A DNA stretch of 64,000 nt from Mycobacterium xenopi. GTDB taxonomy: Bacteria; Actinomycetota; Actinomycetes; Mycobacteriales; Mycobacteriaceae. Below, piece after piece: positions 18,026 through 26,489 of the stretch. Location of the stretch: the NCBI RefSeq assembly GCF_009936235.1, contig NZ_AP022314.1:3038001-3102000 (forward strand), written 5' to 3'. A program made the translations under genes and the position numbers. Every line of letters starts with the position of its first letter. Position 1 is the first letter of the stretch. The notes beneath the pieces are model-generated. The model saw only the letters and a program-made list of their open reading frames with translations. It had not been told where the DNA came from and did not search any database.

Positions 18026-19054
18026 TTACCCGGTGCGGGTCACCTCGTCGATGACGGTGTGGATGAAACCCATCTTGTCCAGCACGGCGGCCGGCAGCAC
18101 GAACGGGTAGAGATCGTCGTGTCCCATCGAGCGGTTCACCATGTTCAGCGACCACGACAGCGGCAGCCACATTTCGATGATCTTCCGGAAAGCGCTGGGC
18201 CCCAGCGGGGGACGCTCGAACGTGGCCGCGGCCGGGGCAAGCCCGCAAGAAGCCGAAGTGTCCAACGCGTCGCGGATGTGCAAGTAGTGGGCGAAGGTTT
18301 CGGCCCAATCCTCGCTCGGGTGCATGGTGGCATACGACGACACGAAGCGCTGCTCCCAGCCCGCGGGCGCACCCTCGCGGTAATGTCGATCCAGCGCGGC
18401 CTGGTAGTCGGCGTCAGGGTCGCCGAACAGCTCGCGAAACCGGGCCAGGTAACCCGGTGACGTGTCGATCAGCCGGTAGAAGTAGTAGTGGCCGATCTCG
18501 TGGCGGAAGTGCCCGAGCAGCGTGCGGTACGGCTCGCCCATCTCGACGCGTAGCTGTTCCCGGTGCACGTCGTCGCCCTCGGCCAAATCCAGTGTGATGA
18601 CGCCGTTGTGGTGTCCGGTCATCACCTGCTGGTGTGCGCTGGAGAGCAGGTCGAACGCCAGCCCGTAGTCGGGGTCGCGATCGCGCCCGATGATCGGCAG
18701 CTTCAACTCGTAGAGCTCGACGATCAGCCGTCGTTTGGCCCGCTCGGCGCGCGCAAAGGCGGCCAGCGCCTTGGTGTCGGAGTCGTTGGGTCGACAACGG
18801 GTCAGCTTGCAGGAAGCGCAAAGCCCGCCCTCCTTGACGGGCACCAACCAATTGCATTCCGCCAGATGCATATTGGCGCACAGCTGGTATTCGGTGGCGC
18901 TGACGGTTCCGGCGTGACCGCGCTGGGAGCCGTTGGTGATCACCAGCAACGCCATGTCGGGGAGCGAAAAGCCCAGCGCGGAACCGCACGACAAACACAC
19001 CGAGTTCTCGAATGTCAAGCGCTGACCGCAGTTGGGGCACACGAAGTCACGCAT
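18026..19054 (-). CDS. Zinc-binding metallopeptidase with N-terminal zinc ribbon (Rv2568c type)
   Basis: A 342-residue predicted cytoplasmic metallopeptidase. It opens with a zinc ribbon (Cys6, Cys9, Cys20, Cys23 in CPNCG and CLSCG) and further Cys pairs (CASC). The active-site motif HFRHEIGHYYFY gives HExxH at His185, Glu186, His189. SEDWAETFAHYLHIRDAL downstream could give the third ligand. ATG at 19054 is chosen because the zinc ribbon begins there. It overlaps the end of the transglutaminase gene by eight bases and is the last gene of a coupled three-gene operon. Substrate unknown, possibly a product of its neighbours. Confidence 0.86.
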   Translation of the reverse strand: MRDFVCPNCGQRLTFENSVCLSCGSALGFSLPDMALLVITNGSQRGHAGTVSATEYQLCANMHLAECNWLVPVKEGGLCASCKLTRCRPNDSDTKALAAFARAERAKRRLIVELYELKLPIIGRDRDPDYGLAFDLLSSAHQQVMTGHHNGVITLDLAEGDDVHREQLRVEMGEPYRTLLGHFRHEIGHYYFYRLIDTSPGYLARFRELFGDPDADYQAALDRHYREGAPAGWEQRFVSSYATMHPSEDWAETFAHYLHIRDALDTSASCGLAPAAATFERPPLGPSAFRKIIEMWLPLSWSLNMVNRSMGHDDLYPFVLPAAVLDKMGFIHTVIDEVTRTG

Positions 19055-19958
19055 GCAACACTCCCCCGGCGCAGGGCACCACGTCGACGGCGACGTCGAT
19101 CTCGCTGTTTTCGGAGTTGGTGTAGATGATGCCGCGCAGCGGGGGCACATCGGCGTAGTCGCGACCCTGGCCCACCACGATGTAACGTTCGTCGACCATC
19201 TGGTTGTTGGTGGGATCCATTCCCAGCCAACGATTTTCCGGCGTCCACACCTCCACCCAGGCGTGGGTGGCGTCGATGCCGACCATGCGTTCCTTGCCCG
19301 GCGGCGGGTCGGTGGCCAGATAACCCGACACATAGCGCGCGGCAAGGCCGTTGGCCCGCAGGCAAGCGATCGCCAGCCGGGTGAAGTCCTGGCACACCCC
19401 CTCGCGCGCCACCAGCATCTCGTGGACCCCGGTGGACACCGTCGTCGCGCCGGAGCGGTAGGTGAAGTCCGCGTGGATGCGTGAGCTCAGCTCGCGCAGC
19501 ACGTCGATCAACCGACGCCGCGGAGCAAAGCTCGGGGCGGCATAGTCACGTACCTCGTCGGTGATCTGCGGCGGATCCAGGTCGAGGGTGAACTCGATGG
19601 CCAGTGCGCCGTCCGGCGCCGTAGGGCGGGCGTCCTCCCACGGTGCCCACGCCGACCCGCTGCCGTACAGCTCGTCAGGCGGCGGATCGACTTCGACGAC
19701 CGAGTCGCTGGTGACGGTCAGCACCCGGTGCGGCTCGGTGACGTGTAAATAGGAGCTGATGTTGCCGTAGACGTCGCGGCTGAGCGAACTGTCGGCCGGT
19801 GGCGGGTCGATGCGCAATTCGTGGGACAGGCAGCGCTGGCCGGGCAGGTCGCGGGGAGTGAGAAAACCGCGCCCGTAGGAGCTGGTGACCACGTCGGAAT
19901 AGCGGTATTCGGTGCGGTGAGTGACCCGGTAGCGGCGTGGGCCTTCGGGCGAGGTCAC
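19047..19958 (-). CDS. Transglutaminase-like cysteine protease family protein (Rv2569c type)
   Basis: A 303-residue protein with an N-terminal beta region (VTHRTEYRYSDVV, typical of bacterial transglutaminase-like proteins) and a papain-like core. The predicted triad is Cys189 in REGVCQDFTRLA, His232 in DATHAWVEVW and Asp248 in LGMDPTNN. There is no signal peptide, so it is probably cytoplasmic. Start GTG at 19958 overlaps the stop of the ATP-grasp gene (GTGA). Such proteins accompany ATP-grasp/alpha-E pairs in many bacteria, and comparative genomics has proposed a peptide synthesis or modification role, but none is proven. Confidence 0.9.
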   Translation of the reverse strand: MTSPEGPRRYRVTHRTEYRYSDVVTSSYGRGFLTPRDLPGQRCLSHELRIDPPPADSSLSRDVYGNISSYLHVTEPHRVLTVTSDSVVEVDPPPDELYGSGSAWAPWEDARPTAPDGALAIEFTLDLDPPQITDEVRDYAAPSFAPRRRLIDVLRELSSRIHADFTYRSGATTVSTGVHEMLVAREGVCQDFTRLAIACLRANGLAARYVSGYLATDPPPGKERMVGIDATHAWVEVWTPENRWLGMDPTNNQMVDERYIVVGQGRDYADVPPLRGIIYTNSENSEIDVAVDVVPCAGGVLHA

Positions 19959-22597
19959 GGCGCCATCCGGCGGCGGACTGGCCCGGACAGCGGGTGCATC
20001 GCCCCGGGCAGCGAGAGTTGGGTGGCGGTGATGATGCCCGACAGGTCACGCAGCCCGCGGTGTACACCGTCGAGCAGGTCGGTCAGCTCCGTGCGCTCTC
20101 CCGCGGCGTTGACGTCCTCCAGGTCGGCCGGGTCCATGCGGCGCAGCCGGGTGCTGAGCTCTTCGACCAGCCGCTCCGCCCGCGACGAGCCCGACGCCCC
20201 GGGCAGTGCTTTCAGGTTCGCCCGCAACCGCTCCAGCTGGTAGACCAGCGACCGCGGATTTTCCGCCTCGACGAGCACCAGATCGGCCACAGCGGCCACA
20301 CTAACGGCGCCCAGGTTGCGCCGAAGATAGATCACCGACGACTCGCAGGCCACCAGGACCGACTCGACGATCAGCTGCTCGGCGGCGCGACTGCGCGCGG
20401 TGCCCAGCGTGGCGCGCAGCAGCGCAGTGAGAAACAGGCCGCGCTCGATCCGTTTGCCGATGTCGGTCATGGTCCAGTCGACGTCGCGCACCATCGACTC
20501 GGCGGCCACCCCGGACAGGGCCAGCATTCCCGCCAGGGTCAGGGCGTGCGTGGACGCCAGCGCGGTGTCGTCTTCGGGTTGGCCGTTGGGCCGCTGGGCG
20601 GCCAGCTGGGCCAGCGCGCGTTCCACGCCGCCGAGCACCATCCACGTGTCGTTGGACATCTGGTCGCGCACCGCCCGGGCGGACAGCCCGAGCCGTTCGA
20701 CCGACTGGGCCAGCGACCCGGAGCGCTCCCGGTCGACGGTCAGCGACCACAATGTGCGCGGTGTGGCGGCAACGGCCGCGGCGTCGGCACCGTCGGCGCC
20801 GGTGATCTGCTGCAGCGCGGCCAGCAGCACCGACACGCATTCGCGCCCTTCGCCGTCGGGCTGGGAGCGGTAGTCGTGGTAGCGGTCGCGGACGATGCTC
20901 AGCAGCCGGGCCATGCTTTCGGCGCGTTCGCCGTAGCGGCCCAGCCAGAACAGGTCGGACAGCACCCGCGGTGAGCTGATGCCGCGGGTGCCGGCCGGCG
21001 TCGGCGTGGGCCGCTCGGGCGGGGGTGCGGTCACCGTCAGCTCCGCCTGTGCCCGCACCGGCGGACGTACCCAAACATCTTTGGCAGCAACAGTTTTCAG
21101 CAGGTAGGCGTCGTTGCCGGGGGCCAGCACGTAGCCCAGGCCGCCCACCATCGGCGCGTAGCCGCCGCGCTGGGACACGGTGAAAAGCCGCAGTCCGACG
21201 CTGGCTGCCGCCATCTGATCGGTGGGTGCCGAGGAGAACTGCGGCAGCTCCTGCCCGACCCACTGCCACGGTGTCGCCTCGATGCGCGCGGCCAGCGTGT
21301 CGCGCTGCTGCGACGACAGCGCGGGCCCCACGATGGGCCGCCCGCCGGTAGTCGGCTTGATCAGCAGCGACGACAGGTTGGCCAGCAGGTGTGAGCGCTC
21401 GGCGTCGATACCGCCCCAATACAGCGGTGCGGTGTGCAGCTGCGGGGTTTCGCCGAGCAGCTGCTCGGCCAGCTCGGGCAAGAACCGCAGCAGCCCAGGG
21501 CTTTCCAGGACCCCACTACCGAGTGTGTTGACCACTGTCACCGCGCCGCGGCGCTGCACCTCGACCAGCCCGACCACCCCCAGCTGAGAGTCCGAACGCA
21601 GATCCAACGGATCGGCGTAGTCGGCGTCGACTCGGCGCAACACCACGTCGACGCGTTTGAGCGTGCCCAGCGACCGCATCCACAGCGTGCCATCGCGGAC
21701 CACCAGGTCGGCGCTTTCCACCAGCGGAAAGCCCAGCACCGAGGCCAGGTAGGCCTGGTCGAATGCGGTCTCGGAGTGGATGCCCGGGCTGAGCACGACC
21801 ACGACCGGGTCCTCGGCGGTCTCGGGCGCGGCCTCGATCAGCGCCAGCCGCAGCGCCTGGGCGAACGGTGCGGTCGGTCGCGGGCCGAATCGCTCGTAGA
21901 GGTCGGGGGCAGCGTGCACGATGACACGACGGTCGGCCAGCGCGTAGCCGGCGCCCGACGGTGCCTGCGTCCAGTCGGCGTTGACGAGAAAACCGCCGGA
22001 CCGGTCCCGGCTGACATCGCAGCCGTGCAGGAACAGTTGGTGGCGGCCGGGTATTTCGATCCCCCGCGCCGCCCGCACGTAACCGGGATGCGCGAACAGC
22101 AGCTGGGGCGGCAATACCCCGCTGGTGATGGCCCGCTGCGGCCCGTACAGGTCGACCAGGATCGCGTCGAGCAGCCGGCTGCGTTGGACCACACCGGCTT
22201 CCAGCGTGGCCCAGTCCTCGGGCGAGACCAGCAGCGGCAGGCCGTCCAGGCGCCACGGCTGGGGCGCGGCGGTGCCAAGCCCGTCGGGGTCGTGGTGGTC
22301 GATCGCAATGTAGGTGATGCCGTCGTGGTCGACGAGGGCGCTCACCGCTTCGCGCAGCCGCTCCAAACCGGCACGTCCCCGCATCCCGACCACCTCGGCG
22401 AGCTCCGACCAGCCCGGCCGGATGTCGCCGGAGGCGTCGACGAATTCGTCGTACCCGGTCGCCCCGAAACCCGAACGGTCTGCGCGCAGGTCGAACAGGG
22501 CCTCCTGGGTGCGCGCCGCGCGGTAGCCGGCCACCAACCGGTCACGATCGGGTGACGTCGGCCGGGCATCGGGCGACGCCCCTCGCGGCAACGACAC
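19955..22597 (-). CDS. Circularly permuted ATP-grasp / alpha-E fusion protein (Rv2567 type)
   Basis: An 880-residue two-domain protein. Residues about 80-480 form a circularly permuted ATP-grasp domain (GRHQLFLHGCDVSRDRSG, VNTLGSGVLESPGLLRFLPE, SHLLANLSSLLIKPTTGGRP). Residues about 545-860 form the alpha-E domain (SPRVLSDLFWLGRYGERAES, DWTMTDIGKRIERGLFL, NPRSLVYQLERLRANLKALP). ATP-grasp enzymes ligate a carboxylate to an amine, and this class is proposed to make or modify peptides. The substrate is unknown. It heads the operon with transglutaminase and metallopeptidase. By gene naming, the M. tuberculosis Rv2567 copy is on the strand opposite to Rv2568c/Rv2569c, so the arrangement here appears different. 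Confidence 0.9.
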   Translation of the reverse strand: MSLPRGASPDARPTSPDRDRLVAGYRAARTQEALFDLRADRSGFGATGYDEFVDASGDIRPGWSELAEVVGMRGRAGLERLREAVSALVDHDGITYIAIDHHDPDGLGTAAPQPWRLDGLPLLVSPEDWATLEAGVVQRSRLLDAILVDLYGPQRAITSGVLPPQLLFAHPGYVRAARGIEIPGRHQLFLHGCDVSRDRSGGFLVNADWTQAPSGAGYALADRRVIVHAAPDLYERFGPRPTAPFAQALRLALIEAAPETAEDPVVVVLSPGIHSETAFDQAYLASVLGFPLVESADLVVRDGTLWMRSLGTLKRVDVVLRRVDADYADPLDLRSDSQLGVVGLVEVQRRGAVTVVNTLGSGVLESPGLLRFLPELAEQLLGETPQLHTAPLYWGGIDAERSHLLANLSSLLIKPTTGGRPIVGPALSSQQRDTLAARIEATPWQWVGQELPQFSSAPTDQMAAASVGLRLFTVSQRGGYAPMVGGLGYVLAPGNDAYLLKTVAAKDVWVRPPVRAQAELTVTAPPPERPTPTPAGTRGISSPRVLSDLFWLGRYGERAESMARLLSIVRDRYHDYRSQPDGEGRECVSVLLAALQQITGADGADAAAVAATPRTLWSLTVDRERSGSLAQSVERLGLSARAVRDQMSNDTWMVLGGVERALAQLAAQRPNGQPEDDTALASTHALTLAGMLALSGVAAESMVRDVDWTMTDIGKRIERGLFLTALLRATLGTARSRAAEQLIVESVLVACESSVIYLRRNLGAVSVAAVADLVLVEAENPRSLVYQLERLRANLKALPGASGSSRAERLVEELSTRLRRMDPADLEDVNAAGERTELTDLLDGVHRGLRDLSGIITATQLSLPGAMHPLSGPVRRRMAP

Positions 22598-22621
22598 CGC
22601 CGCACCTCCTGCCCTCTCGGC

Positions 22622-22810
22622 CCGCGCTGCTGTCCGGCATACCCACAGCCATTATGGGTACGCGCGCACAGCGCGTCCGGGCGCGGCCGGTCGCGACAGA
22701 TCCCGTTCGCGCCGCAACACGGGCTCACCCTGACCGGACTGCACCACCTCGAGCTGCTCAACCACCCGCAGATCTACGCCAAGCTGCGGGACTGGCTCAC
22801 CGAGGCGTGA
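22622..22810 (+). pseudogene. 3' remnant, possibly of an alpha/beta-hydrolase gene
   Basis: Between the ATP-grasp gene and the rpf gene a plus-strand frame without a start ends in LTGLHHLELLNHPQIYAKLR then DWLTEA and stop at 22810. The HHLxLLNHPxVYxxLRxWL ending is typical of mycobacterial esterase/lipase-like hydrolases as I remember them. No catalytic serine region is left upstream, where the minus-strand gene begins. I read it as the tail of a deleted gene. The match is short and from memory. Confidence 0.42.
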
Positions 22811-23055
22811 CTGGGCGCGGATGCCAGGTATCGTCCGGCTTTGGACCGGCAGACAACTCCAACAACATTCGCAACATCAGTCACTCTAGATATTTTTTGC
22901 CTCTTTAAATACCAATTGCCAATCTAATATCTTTTGCATCAGCAAACACAGAATTGACTTTTATTGACTCATAACACCAGGAAATCATCCATCCCGCTAA
23001 ACAATTTCCGGCACAACTGTTGACAATTTTCACGGCCCTTTGTTACACGTGTTTA
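22811..23055 (+). promoter_or_regulatory. AT-rich intergenic region upstream of rpf
   Basis: About 190 bases from 22870 are strikingly AT-rich (for example TATTTTTTGCCTCTTTAAAT) in a high-GC genome. No gene is visible. Possible promoter elements are TAATAT at 22925-22930 and TTGACA at 23020-23025. The latter has a 17-base spacer before TTACAC (23043-23048), which would place the transcript start within a few bases of the rpf ATG and give a nearly leaderless mRNA. Which element is used cannot be decided by eye. Confidence 0.45.
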
Positions 23056-23499
23056 ATGGCGAATTTCAGCGGAGCGCCGCGAGCGGAAACCCTGCCCAAG
23101 ACATTCACCAGGGCCGCGGTCATCGTCGTCGCCATCTCGATGTTCACCGATCACACAACGGGCGTGGCCTACGCGGATAGCGTCAACTGGGACGCCGTCG
23201 CCGAATGCGAGTCAGGCAGTGACTGGCACGCCGACACCGGCAACGGGCGATACGGCGGCCTGCAATTCAAGCAGTCGACGTGGGACGCCAACGGCGGCGT
23301 GGGCTCGCCGGCCGACGCCACCCGCGAGCAGCAGATCGCAGTGGCCGAACGGGTCCTGGCCACTCAGGGACCCGAGGCGTGGCCCAAATGCGGCCCAAAC
23401 CAAGCCCTGTTCCCGTCGGAAGTGGTCAACATCCTGCGATCCGGCCATCCGGTGCAGTCCGCCCTGAAAAAGCTTTGGTCCAAAGCGATTCCGCATTAG
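23056..23499 (+). CDS. Resuscitation-promoting factor (Rpf) family peptidoglycan glycosidase
   Basis: Secreted lysozyme/transglycosylase-like enzyme that helps dormant cells resume growth. ATG at 23056 gives a 147-residue precursor with signal peptide AAVIVVAISMF and probable cleavage after AYA at residue 40. The mature protein begins DSVNWDAVAECESG, with catalytic Glu52 in CES, followed by NGRYGGLQFKQSTWDANGG and the EQQIAVAERVLATQGPEAWP ending of the Rpf domain. It has no DUF348, G5 or LysM domain, so it is a short RpfC/RpfE-like form. I do not recall an rpf gene here in M. tuberculosis. An earlier TTG at 23020 would add 12 residues without any match and is rejected. Confidence 0.9.
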   Translation: MANFSGAPRAETLPKTFTRAAVIVVAISMFTDHTTGVAYADSVNWDAVAECESGSDWHADTGNGRYGGLQFKQSTWDANGGVGSPADATREQQIAVAERVLATQGPEAWPKCGPNQALFPSEVVNILRSGHPVQSALKKLWSKAIPH

Positions 23500-23564
23500 A
23501 AGCACTCGACCGCACATGGGTGACTGCGCGCGGGGTGATGTGATCGGCTCGTGATCGACAGCGG

Positions 23565-23690
23565 CTAATTCACCGGCTGCAGCTCGAAAAGTGCGATCAC
23601 CCGGCTGGTTTTGGCCTGGCGGTCGGCGAAACTCGGCGCGGCAGCCGCGACTTTGGGAAATATCGCGTCCCGTTCGTCCGGCGGTAATTC
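23565..23690 (-). pseudogene. 3' remnant of a deazaflavin-dependent nitroreductase-like gene
   Basis: A minus-strand frame downstream of aspS reads ELPPDERDAIFPKVAAAAPS followed by FADRQAKTSRVIALFELQPV-N and stop. This is the usual C-terminal end of mycobacterial F420-dependent Ddn-family proteins (RELxxxERDxLWxxVxxxxPxFAxYxxKTxRxIPVFEL). There is a stop in frame just upstream, and another frame there shows HPAW, which also occurs in the family. A 5' and middle deletion is likely. The identification is from memory of the family pattern. Confidence 0.55.
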
Positions 23691-23742
23691 GCGGGGCGAT
23701 CACGGTGCACCCAGGCAGGATGCACGTCCGCACCCGCTGTGG

Positions 23743-25518
23743 CTACCGTCGATCGCGGTGCTCAGGAACGACGTCGATGCCGGACTCCTTGCGCTGCTGC
23801 GCGGTGATCGGCGCGGGCGCCTCGGTCAGCGGGTCGACCCCTCCGCCGGTCTTGGGGAACGCGATGACCTCGCGGATCGAATCCATCCCGGCCAGCAGCG
23901 CGGTGATCCGGTCCCACCCGAACGCGATGCCGCCGTGCGGGGGCGCGCCAAACATGAACGCCTCCAGCAAGAACCCGAACTTCTCTTCTGCTTGCACCTT
24001 GTCGAGGCCCATCACCGCGAACACCCGCTCTTGGATGTCGCGGCGGTGGATACGAATAGAACCGCCACCGATCTCATGCCCGTTGCAGACGATGTCGTAT
24101 GCGTCGGCCAGCACCGCCCCGGGATCGGATTCGATGCGGTCCTCCCATTCGGGTTTGGGTGCCGTGAATGCGTGATGCACCGCCGTCCACGCGCCGGTGC
24201 CCACGGTCACCTCACCGGCCGCCGTGGCCTCGTCGGCGGGCTCGAACAGCGGCGGGTCCACCACCCAGACGAACGCCCACGCGTTCGGGTCGATCAGGCC
24301 CAACCGTTTGGCGATTTCGACGCGGGCAGCGCCGAGCAACGCGCGAGACGACTTCGCCGGGCCTGCCGAAAAGAACACGCAGTCCCCCGGTTTCGCCCCG
24401 ACGTGGGCGGCCAGACCGGCGCGCTCGGCGTCCGAGAGGTTCTTGGCCACCGGTCCGCTCAGTGTGCCGTCGTTTCCCACCAGCACATAAGCCAATCCCC
24501 TGTGGCCACGCTGTTTGGCCCAGTCCTGCCAGCCGTCGAGCGTGCGGCGCGGTTGCGATGCCCCGCCCGGCATCACCACCGCACCGACATACGGCGCCTG
24601 AAACACCCGAAAAGGCGTGTCGGCGAAGAACTCTGTGCACTCCACCAGCTCCAGCCCGAACCGCATGTCAGGTTTGTCGGTGCCGTAGCGGCGCATGGCT
24701 TCGGCGTAGCTGATCCGCGGAATAGGGGTGGGCAGTTGGTAGCCGATCAGCGCCCACAGCGCCGCCAGGATCTCTTCGGAGATCGCGATCACGTCGTCGG
24801 CGCTGACGAAGCTCATCTCCATGTCGAGCTGGGTGAATTCCGGCTGCCGGTCGGCGCGGAAGTCCTCGTCGCGATAACAGCGGGCGATCTGGTAGTAGCG
24901 CTCCATCCCGGCGACCATCAACAGCTGCTTGAACAACTGCGGGCTTTGCGGCAGCGCGTAGAACGAACCCGGCTGCAGCCGTGCCGGCACCAAGAAATCG
25001 CGGGCACCCTCTGGAGTCGAGCGGGTCAGCGTCGGTGTCTCGATCTCGACGAAGTTGTGCCGGGCCAGTACCTCACGGGCAGCGGCATTTACCTTGGAGC
25101 GCAACCGAATCGCCGAGCCCGGCCCGTCGCGGCGCAGGTCGAGGTAGCGGTATTTGAGCCGCAGCTCCTCACCGGCCGGCTCGTCGAGCTGAAACGGTAG
25201 CGGCGCGCACTCGCCCAGCACCGTCAGCGACGTCGCGTTGACTTCGACCTCACCGGTGGCCAAGTCGGGATTCTCGTTGCCCCGCGGGCGGATTTCGACC
25301 ACACCCTCGACGGCCACGCAGAACTCCGCGCGCAACCGGTGCGCCTGCTCCAGGACGTCGGCGGCGCGGAACACCACCTGTGAGATGCCCGAGGCGTCGC
25401 GCAGGTCGATGAAGATCACCCCGCCGTGGTCGCGACGGCGCGCCACCCAGCCGGCCAATGTCACCTTCTGCCCGGCGTCGGCGGCGCGCAACGCACCGGC
25501 GGCGTGACTGCGCAGCAC
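23743..25518 (-). CDS. aspS: Aspartate--tRNA(Asp/Asn) ligase
   Basis: Class IIb synthetase of 591 residues. The N-terminal OB fold (VTLAGWVARRRDHGGVIFID) is followed by motif 2 around ERYYQIARCYRDEDFRADRQ, the GAD insertion domain, and motif 3 GIAFGWDRITALLAG. Mycobacterial AspS is non-discriminating and also charges tRNA-Asn for the GatCAB route. The start GTG at 25518 (MLRSHAAGALRA) has a GAGGGAG site six to seven bases upstream. A much longer upstream frame overlaps the divergent gene and is rejected. Confidence 0.97.
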   Translation of the reverse strand: MLRSHAAGALRAADAGQKVTLAGWVARRRDHGGVIFIDLRDASGISQVVFRAADVLEQAHRLRAEFCVAVEGVVEIRPRGNENPDLATGEVEVNATSLTVLGECAPLPFQLDEPAGEELRLKYRYLDLRRDGPGSAIRLRSKVNAAAREVLARHNFVEIETPTLTRSTPEGARDFLVPARLQPGSFYALPQSPQLFKQLLMVAGMERYYQIARCYRDEDFRADRQPEFTQLDMEMSFVSADDVIAISEEILAALWALIGYQLPTPIPRISYAEAMRRYGTDKPDMRFGLELVECTEFFADTPFRVFQAPYVGAVVMPGGASQPRRTLDGWQDWAKQRGHRGLAYVLVGNDGTLSGPVAKNLSDAERAGLAAHVGAKPGDCVFFSAGPAKSSRALLGAARVEIAKRLGLIDPNAWAFVWVVDPPLFEPADEATAAGEVTVGTGAWTAVHHAFTAPKPEWEDRIESDPGAVLADAYDIVCNGHEIGGGSIRIHRRDIQERVFAVMGLDKVQAEEKFGFLLEAFMFGAPPHGGIAFGWDRITALLAGMDSIREVIAFPKTGGGVDPLTEAPAPITAQQRKESGIDVVPEHRDRR

Positions 25519-25554
25519 AAATACTCCCTCGGCGATGCTCGGAAACGACTGCCC

Positions 25555-25560
25555 AGTGTA
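25555..25560 (-). promoter_or_regulatory. Candidate -10 element for aspS
   Basis: On the minus strand TACACT fits the mycobacterial SigA -10 pattern TAnnnT. It would place the transcript start near 25548, giving a leader of about 30 bases with the GAGGGAG ribosome site. No clear -35 is seen, which is common in mycobacteria. Confidence 0.4.
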
Positions 25561-25586
25561 GATGGCCGGTGCGGTTGCTAACTTCT

Positions 25587-26478
25587 GTGCATCACCACAC
25601 AGATTGCGGTTGTCGGTCCGGGTGCCGTCGGTGCGACGGTCGCAGCGTATCTGCACGCCGCCGGCCATCCGGTGTTGCTGTGCGGGCGCACCGCGCGCGA
25701 GCAGATCGAAGTGCGCCCCGACGGTGCGGACCCGATCATCGTGCCCGGGCCGGTGCACACCGATCCGGGCGAGATCACCGGCTGCGTCGACGTCGTCGTG
25801 TTTGCCGTGAAAGCCACCCACAACGCTGACGCCGGCGCCTGGCTTGCCCGGCTGTGCGACGAACACACCGTGGTCGTCGTGCTGCAAAACGGCATTGAAC
25901 AGGTCGAGCAGGTGCACCCGCACTGCCCGTCGTCGGCCGTGGTGCCCGGCATCGTCTGGTTCGGGGCCGAAACCCAGCCGGGCGGCTGGGTGTGGTTACG
26001 GAGCGAACCCCGGCTGGTGCTGCCGTCCGGACCCGCCGCCGAAATCATCGCGGAACTGCTGCGCGCCGCCGGTTGCCCGGTGGACTGCGAGCCCGACTTC
26101 GTCACCGCGGCCTGGCGCAAGCTGCTGGTGAACGCACTGGCGGGGCTGATGGTGCTGACCGGCCGGAGATCGGGAATGTTTCGCCGCGACGATATCGCGG
26201 TCCTGTCACGCTGCTACCTCGCCGAATGCCTGGCCGTCGCCCAAGCCGAAGGGGCGCGCCTGGGTGACGATGTCGTCGACGAGATGCTCGGGCTTTTCCG
26301 TCGCGGTCCCGTCGACATGGGCACCTCGATGCTGGCCGACCGGCAAGCGGGCCGAAAGCTGGAGTGGGACATCCGCAACGGGGTGATCGTCCGCAAGGCC
26401 CGCGCGCACGGCCTGCCCACACCGATCAGTGACGTGGTCGTGCCCCTACTGGCCGCGGCCAGCGACGGACCCGGCTAG
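25587..26478 (+). CDS. PanE/ApbA-like ketopantoate reductase family protein, 5' end disturbed
   Basis: NADPH-dependent reductase family (Rv2573 type) of about 296 residues. The Rossmann motif IAVVGPGAVGATVAAYLHAA starts at about residue 4, FAVKATHN near 77, and AWRKLLVNALAGLMVLTGR carries the conserved Lys/Asn region. The intact frame begins ATC at 25591 with no ATG, GTG or TTG between it and an upstream in-frame stop. A GTG at 25587 is one base out of frame, so a one-base insertion at 25590 or so would explain it. A TAACTT -10-like element at 25579 sits just upstream. Whether it acts in pantothenate synthesis is unknown. Confidence 0.8.
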
Positions 26479-26489
26479 TGTCTAGGGCC

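Noticed and set aside
23020..23055. TTG start of rpf at 23020
   Set aside because: This TTG is part of the TTGACA promoter-like hexamer, and the 12 added residues are not signal-peptide-like.
25519..25923. Extension of AspS to 25923
   Set aside because: It would overlap the divergent PanE-like coding sequence and its promoter. The extra residues have no counterpart in AspS.
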